The notes: generated by a model not told the origin, from the letters alone. A stretch of 7,599 bases of DNA from Clostridia bacterium (GCA_017472105.1 JAFUQY010000024.1:1-7599), one strand, 5' to 3'. Shown: positions 1 to 6,385, numbered from the stretch's first letter. A program made the numbers and translations.

Positions 1-65
1 GGGTCTCTCCTCGGCAGGATGGCGGATCGCTTTTACTGTAACCTGCTGTCTTTGGTTCAACAACG
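1..65 (-). ncRNA. Probable ribosomal protein L10 (rplJ) leader, 5' part, cut by window edge
   Basis: Read on the minus strand from the predicted start near 65, the RNA carries CCAAAGACAGCAGG followed about 23 nt later by CCUGCCGAGG. The GCAGG at 46-42 can pair with CCUGC at 18-14. I recall this pair of conserved blocks from the L10 leader (Rfam L10_leader) of Firmicutes, where the L10-L12 complex binds the leader and represses its own operon. The location fits: the block begins within about 10 nt of the start expected from the perfect promoter at 72-100. The gene it would control, presumably rplJ then rplL, lies beyond the left edge and cannot be seen. The identification rests on motif memory and not on an alignment. 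Confidence 0.68.
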
Positions 66-71
66 ATATGT

Positions 72-100
72 ATTATACTACGGTTTTGCTTATTTGTCAA
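72..100 (-). promoter_or_regulatory. Perfect-consensus sigma-A promoter reading out of the left edge
   Basis: On the minus strand TTGACA (100-95) and TATAAT (77-72) are separated by exactly 17 bases. Both hexamers match the housekeeping consensus completely. Transcription should start near 65 and run leftwards into the L10-leader-like sequence. The DNA just upstream (101-154) is made of repeated A-tracts, as expected of an UP element. This is the strongest promoter in the window, which suits a ribosomal protein operon. Confidence 0.85.
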
Positions 101-154
101 TAGGTTTTTGAAAAGTTTTTCAAATATTTTTTGCTTGGATTTTTGTGATTTTTT
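101..154 (-). promoter_or_regulatory. A-tract array upstream of the strong promoter (UP element or curved DNA)
   Basis: On the plus strand five T-runs of 5-6 bases lie at 105-109, 116-120, 127-132, 140-144 and 149-154. Their centres are about 11, 11.5, 12.5 and 9.5 bases apart, close to one helical turn. They begin 4 bases upstream of the -35 box of the minus-strand promoter. Such arrays bend DNA and can bind the RNA polymerase alpha subunit. A perfect 18-base inverted repeat, TTTGAAAA-GT-TTTTCAAA, is embedded at 107-124. The function is inferred. Confidence 0.5.
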
Positions 155-159
155 AGGTA

Positions 160-176
160 GAAAAGCTCCGCTTTTC
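160..176 (-). terminator. Weak terminator-like hairpin downstream of the zinc-ribbon gene
   Basis: GAAAAGC and GCTTTTC form a 7-bp stem around a 3-base loop, about 80 bases past the stop of the gene at 257-889. The stem is A/U-rich and its own U-run forms part of the 3' arm, as in some bidirectional clostridial terminators. No separate long U-tract follows on the minus strand. It is the only candidate between that gene and the next promoter. Confidence 0.4.
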
Positions 177-256
177 AATTTAATTTTATGCCCTACGCAG
201 GCGGCGCGGCGGGATTTGAGGTGTGGCGGGTTCTCTCATTATGCGATATGCATTGC

Positions 257-889
257 CTATTTCACCATCACCTTCCCGCAGTGGTAGCAGGTTTCTCTTT
301 CGGCTTTGTTGATTTCGCCGCAGTAGGGGCAGACGAAGAGGACGTCGAACATACCTTCGGTTTTCACGCCGCAGCGCATGGGGTATTTCATGCCGCGGAG
401 GTAGATGACGGTGTCGCCGGTTTTATAGGGAGCCTGACTGAGGAATTTATTTTCGGGAAAGCTCTCTGCCACTCCGTCTTCGGTTCTGACGCCCTTATGC
501 TCCATGCCTTCGTCCCAGAGTTCGAACCGGAACGGCTCCTCTTCCCCGCGGTCGATGATGAGATCGACGATGAGGCGGGTGCGGAGGTTGGTGGATGCCT
601 GCAATTTGACGCGCTTGGCACGTTTGGGGATGATTTCAATGATCTCCCCCATCCACGACGGCTTGAAGATGAGATGGAGTCTGAAGATGAGGCAGGACAT
701 GGCGTAGGCGATGAGGAACACCATGAATCTGGCGCCGCCGACGTTTCTCACATCACCGAAGTCGTACAGGAAGCAGAACACGCCTGCGGCTATGGCGAGA
801 ATACCGGTTCCGGCAAGGCGCAGGGCGATATTCTTCCGGTACTGGCTGACGAACTCACGCGGGAGGGTGCTCAGGTCGGGTTTACGCAT
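257..889 (-). CDS. Small membrane protein with C-terminal zinc ribbon, function unknown
   Basis: The 210-residue protein has two predicted membrane segments, at about residues 21-43 and 53-75, then a soluble region of about 110 residues. It ends in a zinc ribbon formed by C187-P-Y-C190 and C201-Y-H-C204, with ten residues between the cysteine pairs. The soluble region is rich in alternating hydrophobic residues (for example RLIVDLIID and TVIYLRG), which suggests a small beta-rich fold. I do not recognise a named family. The start is fixed by AGGAG at 896-900, six bases before the ATG. The gene begins 12 bases after the rarA stop, and its ribosome binding site directly follows that stop codon, so the two are probably co-transcribed. 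Its role is unknown. The zinc ribbon could bind protein or nucleic acid, or simply stabilise the tail. Confidence 0.85.
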   Translation of the reverse strand: MRKPDLSTLPREFVSQYRKNIALRLAGTGILAIAAGVFCFLYDFGDVRNVGGARFMVFLIAYAMSCLIFRLHLIFKPSWMGEIIEIIPKRAKRVKLQASTNLRTRLIVDLIIDRGEEEPFRFELWDEGMEHKGVRTEDGVAESFPENKFLSQAPYKTGDTVIYLRGMKYPMRCGVKTEGMFDVLFVCPYCGEINKAERETCYHCGKVMVK

Positions 890-901
890 GGCTCTCTCCT
901 T

Positions 902-2143
902 TTATTTCTGATTTTTCACCTTATCCCAGTACGCGCCGGCGGCGGATTCGGTTTTGTTTTCACCGAAGGTATAGTAATGCCGGTCGGCAAGGTCGTCGGG
1001 AAGGTACTGCTGGCTGACCCAGTGATTCGGGCAGTCGTGCGGGTATTTGTAACCCTTGAACTGCGGCGAGCGGAGGTGCGTGGGGATTTCGGTACCGCGT
1101 CCGGCTTTGATATCGGCTTCGGCTTTGGCGTAGGCTTCGTAGGCGGAGTTGGATTTCGGCGAGGTTGCCAGCATCACTGCCGCGTGGACGAGCGGAATTC
1201 TCGCTTCCGGCAGACCGAGCTCCCTTGCGGAATCGACGCACGCCTTGACGATGACGGGCGCCATGGGGTATGCGAGTCCGACGTCTTCACTGGCGATGAC
1301 CATGAGCCGGCGGCACGGGGAGATTAGGTCACCTCCTTCAAGGAGCCGTGCGAGATAGAACACCGCCGCATCGGGATCGGAGCCGCGTATGGATTTCTGA
1401 AGCCCGGAGAGCAGATCGTAGTGCACGTCCCCGTCGCGGTCGAAATTTCCCTGCGAAACGGACGGTGTGAGGTCGGAAATGAGGCTTTCATCGACGACGC
1501 GTCCGCCGTTTTCATCGGTATCTGCGGCGTTGACGGCGACTTCGAGCATGGTCAGCCCCCGTCTCACATCCCCTGCGGCTGCATTTGCGAGATCGTGGAA
1601 CGCCGCGTCGGTTACGGTAACGTCGGGAAATTCCCGCTCAGTGACCGTGCGGATGCGTTTCTCGATGGCGGCGGGATCGACGTGTTTGAACTCGAAAACC
1701 GAGCATCTTGAGAGGAGCGCGTCATATATATAATAGTAGGGATTTTCCGTCGTGGAGGCGATGAGGGTGATTCTGCCGTCCTCGAGGTATTCCAGAAGCG
1801 ACTGCTGCTGTTTTTTGTTGAAATACTGGATTTCGTCGAGGTAGAGGAGCACGCCGTTCTGACCCATGATGCCCTCGGTGTCCTTTGCGACGTCGCGGAT
1901 ATCCTGTAAGGACGCCGTGGTTGCGTTGAGTCTGTGCAGAGTCTTGCCGCACTGGGATGCAATGATGGAAGCGGCGGTGGTTTTTCCGCATCCGGGCGGA
2001 CCGAAGAAGATCATCGACGGAATCACGCCCCGGCTGACCATGCGGCGGAGGATGCCGTTCTGCCCGAAGAGGTGGGTCTGACCGGCGATGTCGTCGAAGG
2101 TGCGGGGTCTGGCGCGGTCTGCGAGCGGAGATAACTGAGACAT
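902..2143 (-). CDS. rarA: Replication-associated recombination protein A (RarA/MgsA), AAA+ ATPase
   Basis: RarA is a clamp-loader-like AAA+ ATPase that acts in the cytoplasm at stalled or damaged replication forks. The 413-residue product has all the expected motifs: Walker A GPPGCGKT at 48-55, Walker B LLYLDEIQ at 99-106, sensor-1 region ASTTENP at 129-135, an arginine-finger candidate in LLSRCS (R146), and sensor-2 GDVRRGL at 191-197. The C-terminal half carries the family signatures SIRGSDPDAA (251-260), IASEDVGLAYP (283-293) and GYKYPHD (364-370). The length is close to the roughly 420-450 residues of known members. The open frame continues upstream to 2545, but I chose the ATG at 2143. 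It has GAAAGGG six bases upstream and opens with the typical RarA beginning LADRARPRTFDDIAGQ. The upstream extension is basic, proline-rich and unlike the family, and it overlaps a divergent gene. The likely promoter is at 2517-2545, far upstream. The zinc-ribbon membrane gene follows. Confidence 0.96.
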   Translation of the reverse strand: MSQLSPLADRARPRTFDDIAGQTHLFGQNGILRRMVSRGVIPSMIFFGPPGCGKTTAASIIASQCGKTLHRLNATTASLQDIRDVAKDTEGIMGQNGVLLYLDEIQYFNKKQQQSLLEYLEDGRITLIASTTENPYYYIYDALLSRCSVFEFKHVDPAAIEKRIRTVTEREFPDVTVTDAAFHDLANAAAGDVRRGLTMLEVAVNAADTDENGGRVVDESLISDLTPSVSQGNFDRDGDVHYDLLSGLQKSIRGSDPDAAVFYLARLLEGGDLISPCRRLMVIASEDVGLAYPMAPVIVKACVDSARELGLPEARIPLVHAAVMLATSPKSNSAYEAYAKAEADIKAGRGTEIPTHLRSPQFKGYKYPHDCPNHWVSQQYLPDDLADRHYYTFGENKTESAAGAYWDKVKNQK

Positions 2144-2191
2144 GGGATGCCCTTTCGTTGTGGTTGATGGAATTTCAGATGGAGGAATCGG

Positions 2192-2515
2192 ATGGATTTT
2201 TGCGGATATACGGTAACGGCGGGCGGGAACATGACCCTGACACTGCCGTGCTTTTTCGGTGAGGAGGATGCCTGCCGGATGAACCGGTTCTACGATGCAG
2301 CGATGGCGGAACTGTACCGGTACGGGATGACGCTGACGGAAAACGAGCGCCGCGCGGGATTCTTCTGCCGGTTTGCAGCCGATGAGGACGACGGGATTGT
2401 GACCGTGCGGCTGGAGCTGACCTACCGCAGACCGGGTGCGCCGTCGGTGAGAAAAACGGTTGTGCATCGCTGGCGGGACGGGTTTCTTCTGCGGGAGAGA
2501 AAGTCCCCTGTATAA
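2192..2515 (+). CDS. Hypothetical 107-residue protein, divergent from rarA
   Basis: The product is a soluble 107-residue protein with no signal peptide or membrane segment. A strong GGAGGA site at 2181-2186, five bases before the ATG, supports both the start and the reality of the gene. Codons are GC-rich at third positions, as in neighbouring genes. The N-terminal half reads as a short strand followed by a helix (GEEDACRMNRFYDAAMAEL). The C-terminal half has a beta-like, basic stretch (VTVRLELTYRRPG, then KTVVHRWRDGFLL). The layout faintly recalls DUF3298/RsiV-type domains, but the match is too weak for a name. No promoter is obvious in the 48 bases between it and rarA, and no terminator follows, so it may read on toward the GH92 gene. 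The whole gene lies antisense to the predicted rarA leader. Confidence 0.68.
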   Translation: MDFCGYTVTAGGNMTLTLPCFFGEEDACRMNRFYDAAMAELYRYGMTLTENERRAGFFCRFAADEDDGIVTVRLELTYRRPGAPSVRKTVVHRWRDGFLLRERKSPV

Positions 2516-2516
2516 T

Positions 2517-2545
2517 ATTGTAGTAAAAATATACGCTTTTGTCAA
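2517..2545 (-). promoter_or_regulatory. Sigma-A promoter facing rarA
   Basis: On the minus strand a perfect TTGACA (2545-2540) is followed after 17 bases by TACAAT (2522-2517). Transcription would begin near 2510 and run through the whole small plus-strand gene before reaching rarA at 2143, giving a leader of about 367 nt. It is the best promoter candidate I found for the rarA operon, because the short gap before rarA shows no good -35/-10 pair. It could instead make only an antisense RNA. Confidence 0.65.
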
Positions 2546-2575
2546 GGCATCCGCTCAGATTGCACCAAAATCCCC

Positions 2576-2604
2576 TTGCTTTTTTCGCCGGGATATCGTA
2601 TAAT
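2576..2604 (+). promoter_or_regulatory. Promoter of the GH92 gene
   Basis: TTGCTT (2576-2581) and a perfect TATAAT (2599-2604) have a 17-base spacer. The predicted start is near 2611, leaving a leader of roughly 24 nt before the ATG at 2635. It lies back-to-back with the minus-strand promoter at 2517-2545, with the two -35 boxes 30 bases apart, so a single regulator binding between them could control both directions. No clear operator repeat is visible there. Confidence 0.75.
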
Positions 2605-2634
2605 TATTAAAAATACAACCCCGGAGGTTCAAAA

Positions 2635-4593
2635 ATGAGCAGAATCCAACTCGTGAACATCAAACAGGGTACCAAATCCGTGCCGCGGTTCTCGCAGGGC
2701 AACACCCTCCCGCTGGTACAGCGTCCGTTCGGCATGGCGGCATTTGCTCCGCAGACCGAGCGCAACGGAAGCTGGTATTACCATCCCGAATCCCACAGCA
2801 TCGAGGGCATCCGTCTGACCCACCAGCCCAGCCCGTGGATCAACGACTACGGAACCTTCCTCATGACCCCGCAGAACGACATCATTGCAAACAATCACGG
2901 CTCCGCATGGGGCGGCCATCGTCCGAAGGATGACGTCATGACGCCCTCTTACGTGAAGATCAACTTCCTGCGCTCCATGTGCGATTTCGAGGTCACTCCC
3001 ACCGAGCGCGGCGCCGTCTGCCGTCTGAATTTCCGCACCGACCGCAGATCCTGCCTGTCGATTCTCCCGCTGATGGGCGACTACGAATACACCGTTGTGC
3101 CGGAGAAGAACGAGATCATCGGCTCGACCACCGGTCACTCGGGCGACGTCGCGAAGGATTTTAAGATGTACTTCGTGCTCCGCTTCCCCGAAGGTGCGGT
3201 CGACTTTGACGCGGTACAGCCCGAAAAGAACGGCACGCGCGAGGGTTACATCCACATTTTCCTCCGCAGTCAGCAGGTCGAGTACGCCATCGGCACGTCC
3301 TACATCTCACCCGAGCTTGCCGAGCTGGTGATTGAGAGAGAAATCGGCGGCCGCAGCTTTGACGAAGTGCTCTGCGAAAACAACGGAATCTGGGAGGAAC
3401 GCCTGTCCCGGATTGACGCTCAGTTTGACGACGCGGATGTGGAAAAGACCTTCTACACCTGCCTGTGGCGCACGTTCCTCTTCCCGCACAAGTGTTATGA
3501 ATACGACGCGGACGGCAGGATGATCCACTACACGCCCATCGACGGCACGGTTCACGAAGGTCCCCGCTACACCGACAACGGCTTCTGGGACACTGCGCGC
3601 ACGGTATATCCCCTGTTCACCCTGATCGCACGGGATGAGTTCGCGGAAATGCTCGAAGGCTTTGTCAACGACTACCGCGAAGGCGGATGGCTCCCGCGCT
3701 GGCTCTCCATCGGTGAGGTCGGATGCATGCCTTCCACGTTCATCGACTGCGTCATCGCGCATGCTGTCGTCAACGGCATCGGCGACCGGAAAACATGGGA
3801 AGACGCTCTTGATGGTATGATGAATCACGCGAACCACAACGGCCCCATGCCGCGCTTCGGACGCAACGGTGCGGAATCCTACGTGAAGCTCGGCTACGTT
3901 CCGCGCGACGAACACGGCGAATCCGTGAACCTGACGCTCGACGCCGCGTACGGTGACTGGTGCATCGCGGAGATTGCGAAAATCCTCGGACGGGACGAAA
4001 TCGTGCCCGAATACGAACGCCGCGCGAAGAATTACGCGAATCTCTGGGATCCCGAAACCGGATTCATGCGCGCGAAGGATACCGCCGGTGTGATGACGCC
4101 CGATTTCGATCCCGTGAAGTGGGGTCGGGACTACACAGAAGCGGCGGCATGGCAGACAACGTTCGCGGTTCCGCACGACATCGAAGGTCTCGCTGAGCTC
4201 ATGGGCGGCAGGGATGCTCTCATCGCCAAGCTGGACGCATTCTTCGCGGAGCCTCCGACCTACCGCGTCTGGGGTTACGGCGGCGAGATTCACGAAATGA
4301 CCGAGCTTGCGGCGCAGGATTTCGGTCAGTGCGCGATTTCCAACCAGCCCTCGTTCCACATCCCGTTCATCTACGCATACCTCGGGGAAACCGAAAAGAC
4401 CCGTTACTGGGTACACAAAATGGCGCTGGAGGCATTCTCGTGGCGCGACGACGGATTCCCGGGAGATGAGGACAACGGCACAACCGCGGCATGGTATGTC
4501 TTCGCGTGCCTCGGCATGTATCCTCTCTGCCCCGGCAAGGCTGAGCTTGTGAAATTCCCCGGCATCGCGAAAAAGTGGGAGATCAGGGCGTAG
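2635..4593 (+). CDS. Glycoside hydrolase family 92, predicted cytoplasmic alpha-mannosidase
   Basis: GH92 enzymes are calcium-dependent, inverting exo-alpha-mannosidases that trim mannose from N-glycans or yeast-type mannan. The 652-residue protein has an N-terminal beta-sandwich part (about 1-230) with the family segments RPFGMAAFAPQT (30-41) and DYGTFLMTP (71-79). An alpha/alpha-barrel part follows with FWDTAR (W318, D319), GWLPRW, TEAAAWQTTFAVPHD (E502) and SFHIPFIYAY. The C-terminal motif is GDEDNGTTAAWYVF (610-623), with D611 and D613. From known GH92 structures I place E502 as the likely catalytic acid and the aspartates of the GDEDNG motif near the catalytic base. Canonical Bacteroides enzymes have GN(D/E)D here, so the N-to-D form may mark a Firmicutes subgroup. 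There is no signal peptide, so the substrate is probably imported short mannosides. GGAGG at 2623-2627 sets the start. It has its own promoter and terminator. Exact linkage specificity cannot be told. Confidence 0.93.
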   Translation: MSRIQLVNIKQGTKSVPRFSQGNTLPLVQRPFGMAAFAPQTERNGSWYYHPESHSIEGIRLTHQPSPWINDYGTFLMTPQNDIIANNHGSAWGGHRPKDDVMTPSYVKINFLRSMCDFEVTPTERGAVCRLNFRTDRRSCLSILPLMGDYEYTVVPEKNEIIGSTTGHSGDVAKDFKMYFVLRFPEGAVDFDAVQPEKNGTREGYIHIFLRSQQVEYAIGTSYISPELAELVIEREIGGRSFDEVLCENNGIWEERLSRIDAQFDDADVEKTFYTCLWRTFLFPHKCYEYDADGRMIHYTPIDGTVHEGPRYTDNGFWDTARTVYPLFTLIARDEFAEMLEGFVNDYREGGWLPRWLSIGEVGCMPSTFIDCVIAHAVVNGIGDRKTWEDALDGMMNHANHNGPMPRFGRNGAESYVKLGYVPRDEHGESVNLTLDAAYGDWCIAEIAKILGRDEIVPEYERRAKNYANLWDPETGFMRAKDTAGVMTPDFDPVKWGRDYTEAAAWQTTFAVPHDIEGLAELMGGRDALIAKLDAFFAEPPTYRVWGYGGEIHEMTELAAQDFGQCAISNQPSFHIPFIYAYLGETEKTRYWVHKMALEAFSWRDDGFPGDEDNGTTAAWYVFACLGMYPLCPGKAELVKFPGIAKKWEIRA

Positions 4594-4628
4594 TCGTTTC
4601 TTTATTGAATCAATCACAGCACAACAGA

Positions 4629-4659
4629 CAGCATCGGCTTTTTCACCGGTGCTGTTTTT
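4629..4659 (+). terminator. Intrinsic terminator after the GH92 gene
   Basis: CAGCATCGG (4629-4637) pairs with CCGGTGCTG (4646-4654) in a 9-bp stem with one G-U pair and an 8-base loop. Five T residues follow at 4655-4659. It lies 36 bases after the GH92 stop and separates that gene from the binding-protein promoter. Confidence 0.85.
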
Positions 4660-4661
4660 CG

Positions 4662-4684
4662 GTGATTTCAACCATTTGAATCAC
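4662..4684. repeat. Imperfect inverted repeat upstream of the binding-protein promoter
   Basis: GTGATT-T-CAA and TTG-AATCAC form 9 matching pairs around a 4-base centre, with one unpaired T at 4668. It lies 11 bases upstream of the -35 box at 4696 and just after the GH92 terminator. No U-tract follows, so it is more likely a protein-binding site than a terminator. That reading is inference. Confidence 0.4.
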
Positions 4685-4695
4685 ACCCGGTTTCG

Positions 4696-4724
4696 TTGAC
4701 TTCTTTTGGTTTTTGTGCTAAAAT
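4696..4724 (+). promoter_or_regulatory. Promoter of the solute-binding lipoprotein gene
   Basis: TTGACT (4696-4701) and TAAAAT (4719-4724) have a 17-base spacer, and TGC directly before the -10 gives an extended -10 element. The start is predicted near 4731, about 45 nt before the ATG. An inverted repeat, GTGCTA (4715-4720) with TAGCAC (4734-4739), straddles the -10 box and the start point, where a repressor would block polymerase. This suggests regulated expression. Confidence 0.78.
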
Positions 4725-4775
4725 ATAGTTGTATAGCACTGTTCAGAAATAAAATATTCATCAGGAGATACGAAA

Positions 4776-6305
4776 ATGAACGCAAAGAAACTCATTTCCC
4801 TCATTCTCTGCGCGCTGATGCTGGCGTCTTCCGCTGTATCCTGCTCCGAAAGCACCGTACAGGAAACCGGCTCCGCATCCGAAAATACTCCCGCAGAAAC
4901 CACCGCAAATGCAGGTGAAACCGCACCCGAAACCATCGAAGAAACCAGGCTCGAACCCAATCTTCCCGACGCCAACTACGAAGGCTACGAATTCCGCATG
5001 CTCGGCAAGGGCGAATCCATGGTACACTGGCAGTCCAAGGACCTGACCGCCGACGAAATCACCGGTGAAGCCATCAACGACGCGGTTTACAACAGAAACG
5101 TCCTCATCGGCGACCGCTACAACGTGAAGTTCCTCGAAATCGATGTTGCCGACTATTTCGCTCAGCAGAACGAAGTCAACCTGAGCTGTCAGGCAGGCAC
5201 CGACGAATACGACATGGTCGCGCTCAAGCCCGAAGGCGTTGTTTCCTCCTTCATCGCGAACGGCTACCTCATGAACCTCCGCGATATCCCGAACATGGAT
5301 CTGACCCAGCCGTGGTATGACCAGAACTCCATCGAGCAGATGTCCGTCGGCGGCAATATCTACTCCGTCATGGGCTCCATGCTGACCATGGACGACGACG
5401 CGACCGCCGCTGTCTTCTTCAACAAGCAGCTCGCTGCCGCAAACGGTCTCCCGGATCTGTACGAAATGGTTGACAACGGCACGTGGACCATCGACAAGCT
5501 GACCGAATACGCCGACCTCGCGAAGAGAGATACCAACGGTGACGGCCAGATGACCGCTATGGAAGACACATGGGGCGCCATGTCCGAGTTCGCAACCACC
5601 TTCGCGCTCATCTCCGGCTCCGGCAACACCATGATTACCAAGGATGCAAACGACGTTCCCGTGAACACCGCCACCGAAGAAGCGTATATCGCAATGTACG
5701 AAAAGGTGCTCAAGATCCAGAACAACTGGGACATGACCCTCTACGCGGAAGCGCAGACCGGTTTCACCGATGTATGGACCGAATGCATGGACGCAACCTT
5801 CCAGTCCGACCGCGCGCTGTTCAACATCTGCTGGCTCAACCGCGCTTCCCTCTTCCGTGAAATGGAAACCGACTTCGGTATCATTCCCATGCCGAAGTAC
5901 GACGACGCACAGGAAAGCTACTACTCATTTGTACATATGTACTGCGCAAACTGCATCGCGGTTCTCAAGACCGGCTCCGACTTCGCACGTACCGGTGTGA
6001 TCCTCGAGGCTCTGTCCGCGGAATCCATGTACGGTCTGACCGAGGCTTATTACACCAAGACCCTCAAGTCCAAGGCATCCCGTGACGAAGAATCCGCAGC
6101 TATGCTCGACATCATCTTCAACACCAGAATCTACGACCTCGGCTACATGTTCAACTGGGGCGCGATTTACTCCTCCGTCGGCTCCCTCGCAGGCGTCGAA
6201 GGTCAGGACATCAGCGGCTACGCGTCCTCCATGAAGAAGTCCAACAAGGCGATCAACAAGGCAATCGACAACGCTATCAAGGACATGGGTCTGAGCGCAG
6301 AATAA
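4776..6305 (+). CDS. Extracellular solute-binding lipoprotein, probable sugar ABC-transporter type
   Basis: The 509-residue protein has a lipoprotein signal peptide: KK at 4-5, a hydrophobic core to about 19, and lipobox AVSC with C23 as the lipidated cysteine. An acidic Ser/Thr/Glu/Ala-rich linker (24-60) tethers a large two-lobed binding domain that resembles carbohydrate-binding proteins of ABC importers. Typical segments include EYDMVAL (144-150), FFNKQLAAANGLPDLYE (214-230) and the 'GTWTIDKLTEYA' helix start. Residues 252-263 (DTNGDGQMTAME) fit a full EF-hand loop, with D/N/D at positions 1/3/5, G at 6 and E at 12, suggesting bound calcium. AGGAGA at 4763-4768 sets the start. Codons strongly favour C-ending forms in the mature domain, consistent with high expression. 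No permease or ATPase gene is adjacent, and the gene has its own promoter and terminator, so it is an orphan here. The ligand is unknown. Mannosides are possible given the GH92 neighbour. Confidence 0.88.
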   Translation: MNAKKLISLILCALMLASSAVSCSESTVQETGSASENTPAETTANAGETAPETIEETRLEPNLPDANYEGYEFRMLGKGESMVHWQSKDLTADEITGEAINDAVYNRNVLIGDRYNVKFLEIDVADYFAQQNEVNLSCQAGTDEYDMVALKPEGVVSSFIANGYLMNLRDIPNMDLTQPWYDQNSIEQMSVGGNIYSVMGSMLTMDDDATAAVFFNKQLAAANGLPDLYEMVDNGTWTIDKLTEYADLAKRDTNGDGQMTAMEDTWGAMSEFATTFALISGSGNTMITKDANDVPVNTATEEAYIAMYEKVLKIQNNWDMTLYAEAQTGFTDVWTECMDATFQSDRALFNICWLNRASLFREMETDFGIIPMPKYDDAQESYYSFVHMYCANCIAVLKTGSDFARTGVILEALSAESMYGLTEAYYTKTLKSKASRDEESAAMLDIIFNTRIYDLGYMFNWGAIYSSVGSLAGVEGQDISGYASSMKKSNKAINKAIDNAIKDMGLSAE

Positions 6306-6325
6306 TTCCCTCTTTACAGAAAATT

Positions 6326-6357
6326 CACCCGGGTATCGCGACGGTATCCGGGTGTTT
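6326..6357 (+). terminator. Terminator hairpin after the binding-protein gene
   Basis: CACCCGGGTATC (6326-6337) and GGTATCCGGGTG (6343-6354) form a 12-bp stem with two G-U pairs and the 5-base loop GCGAC. The U-tract is short (TTT then CTG), but the stem is very stable and sits 20 bases past the stop codon. Confidence 0.75.
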
Positions 6358-6373
6358 CTGCGCTCTTTTGGGT

Positions 6374-6385
6374 ATTGTTAACAAT
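6374..6385. repeat. 12-bp perfect palindrome upstream of the carboxypeptidase promoter
   Basis: ATTGTTAACAAT is a perfect palindrome lying 16 bases before the -35 box at 6402. It could be an operator half-site pair, but a palindrome of this size in AT-rich intergenic DNA can also arise by chance. Confidence 0.3.

Noticed and set aside
107..124. Inverted repeat TTTGAAAA-GT-TTTTCAAA as a terminator
   Set aside because: The stem is entirely A/T apart from one G-C pair and lies immediately upstream of a promoter. It is better explained as part of the A-tract array.
188..1327. Long plus-strand open frame opposite the zinc-ribbon gene and rarA
   Set aside because: It is a mirror-strand shadow: low-complexity FGFVGG-type composition, no ribosome binding site, and it crosses the boundary of two well-supported minus-strand genes.
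2144..2545. N-terminal extension of the rarA open frame up to an ATG at 2545
   Set aside because: The extension is basic, proline-rich and unlike RarA, overlaps the -35 box of a promoter and a divergent gene with a good ribosome binding site, and the ATG at 2143 gives the family's normal beginning and length.
3307..4671. 454-codon minus-strand open frame inside the GH92 gene
   Set aside because: The opposite strand has clear GH92 motifs over its full length. This frame has no recognisable domain and arises from the GC-rich codon pattern.
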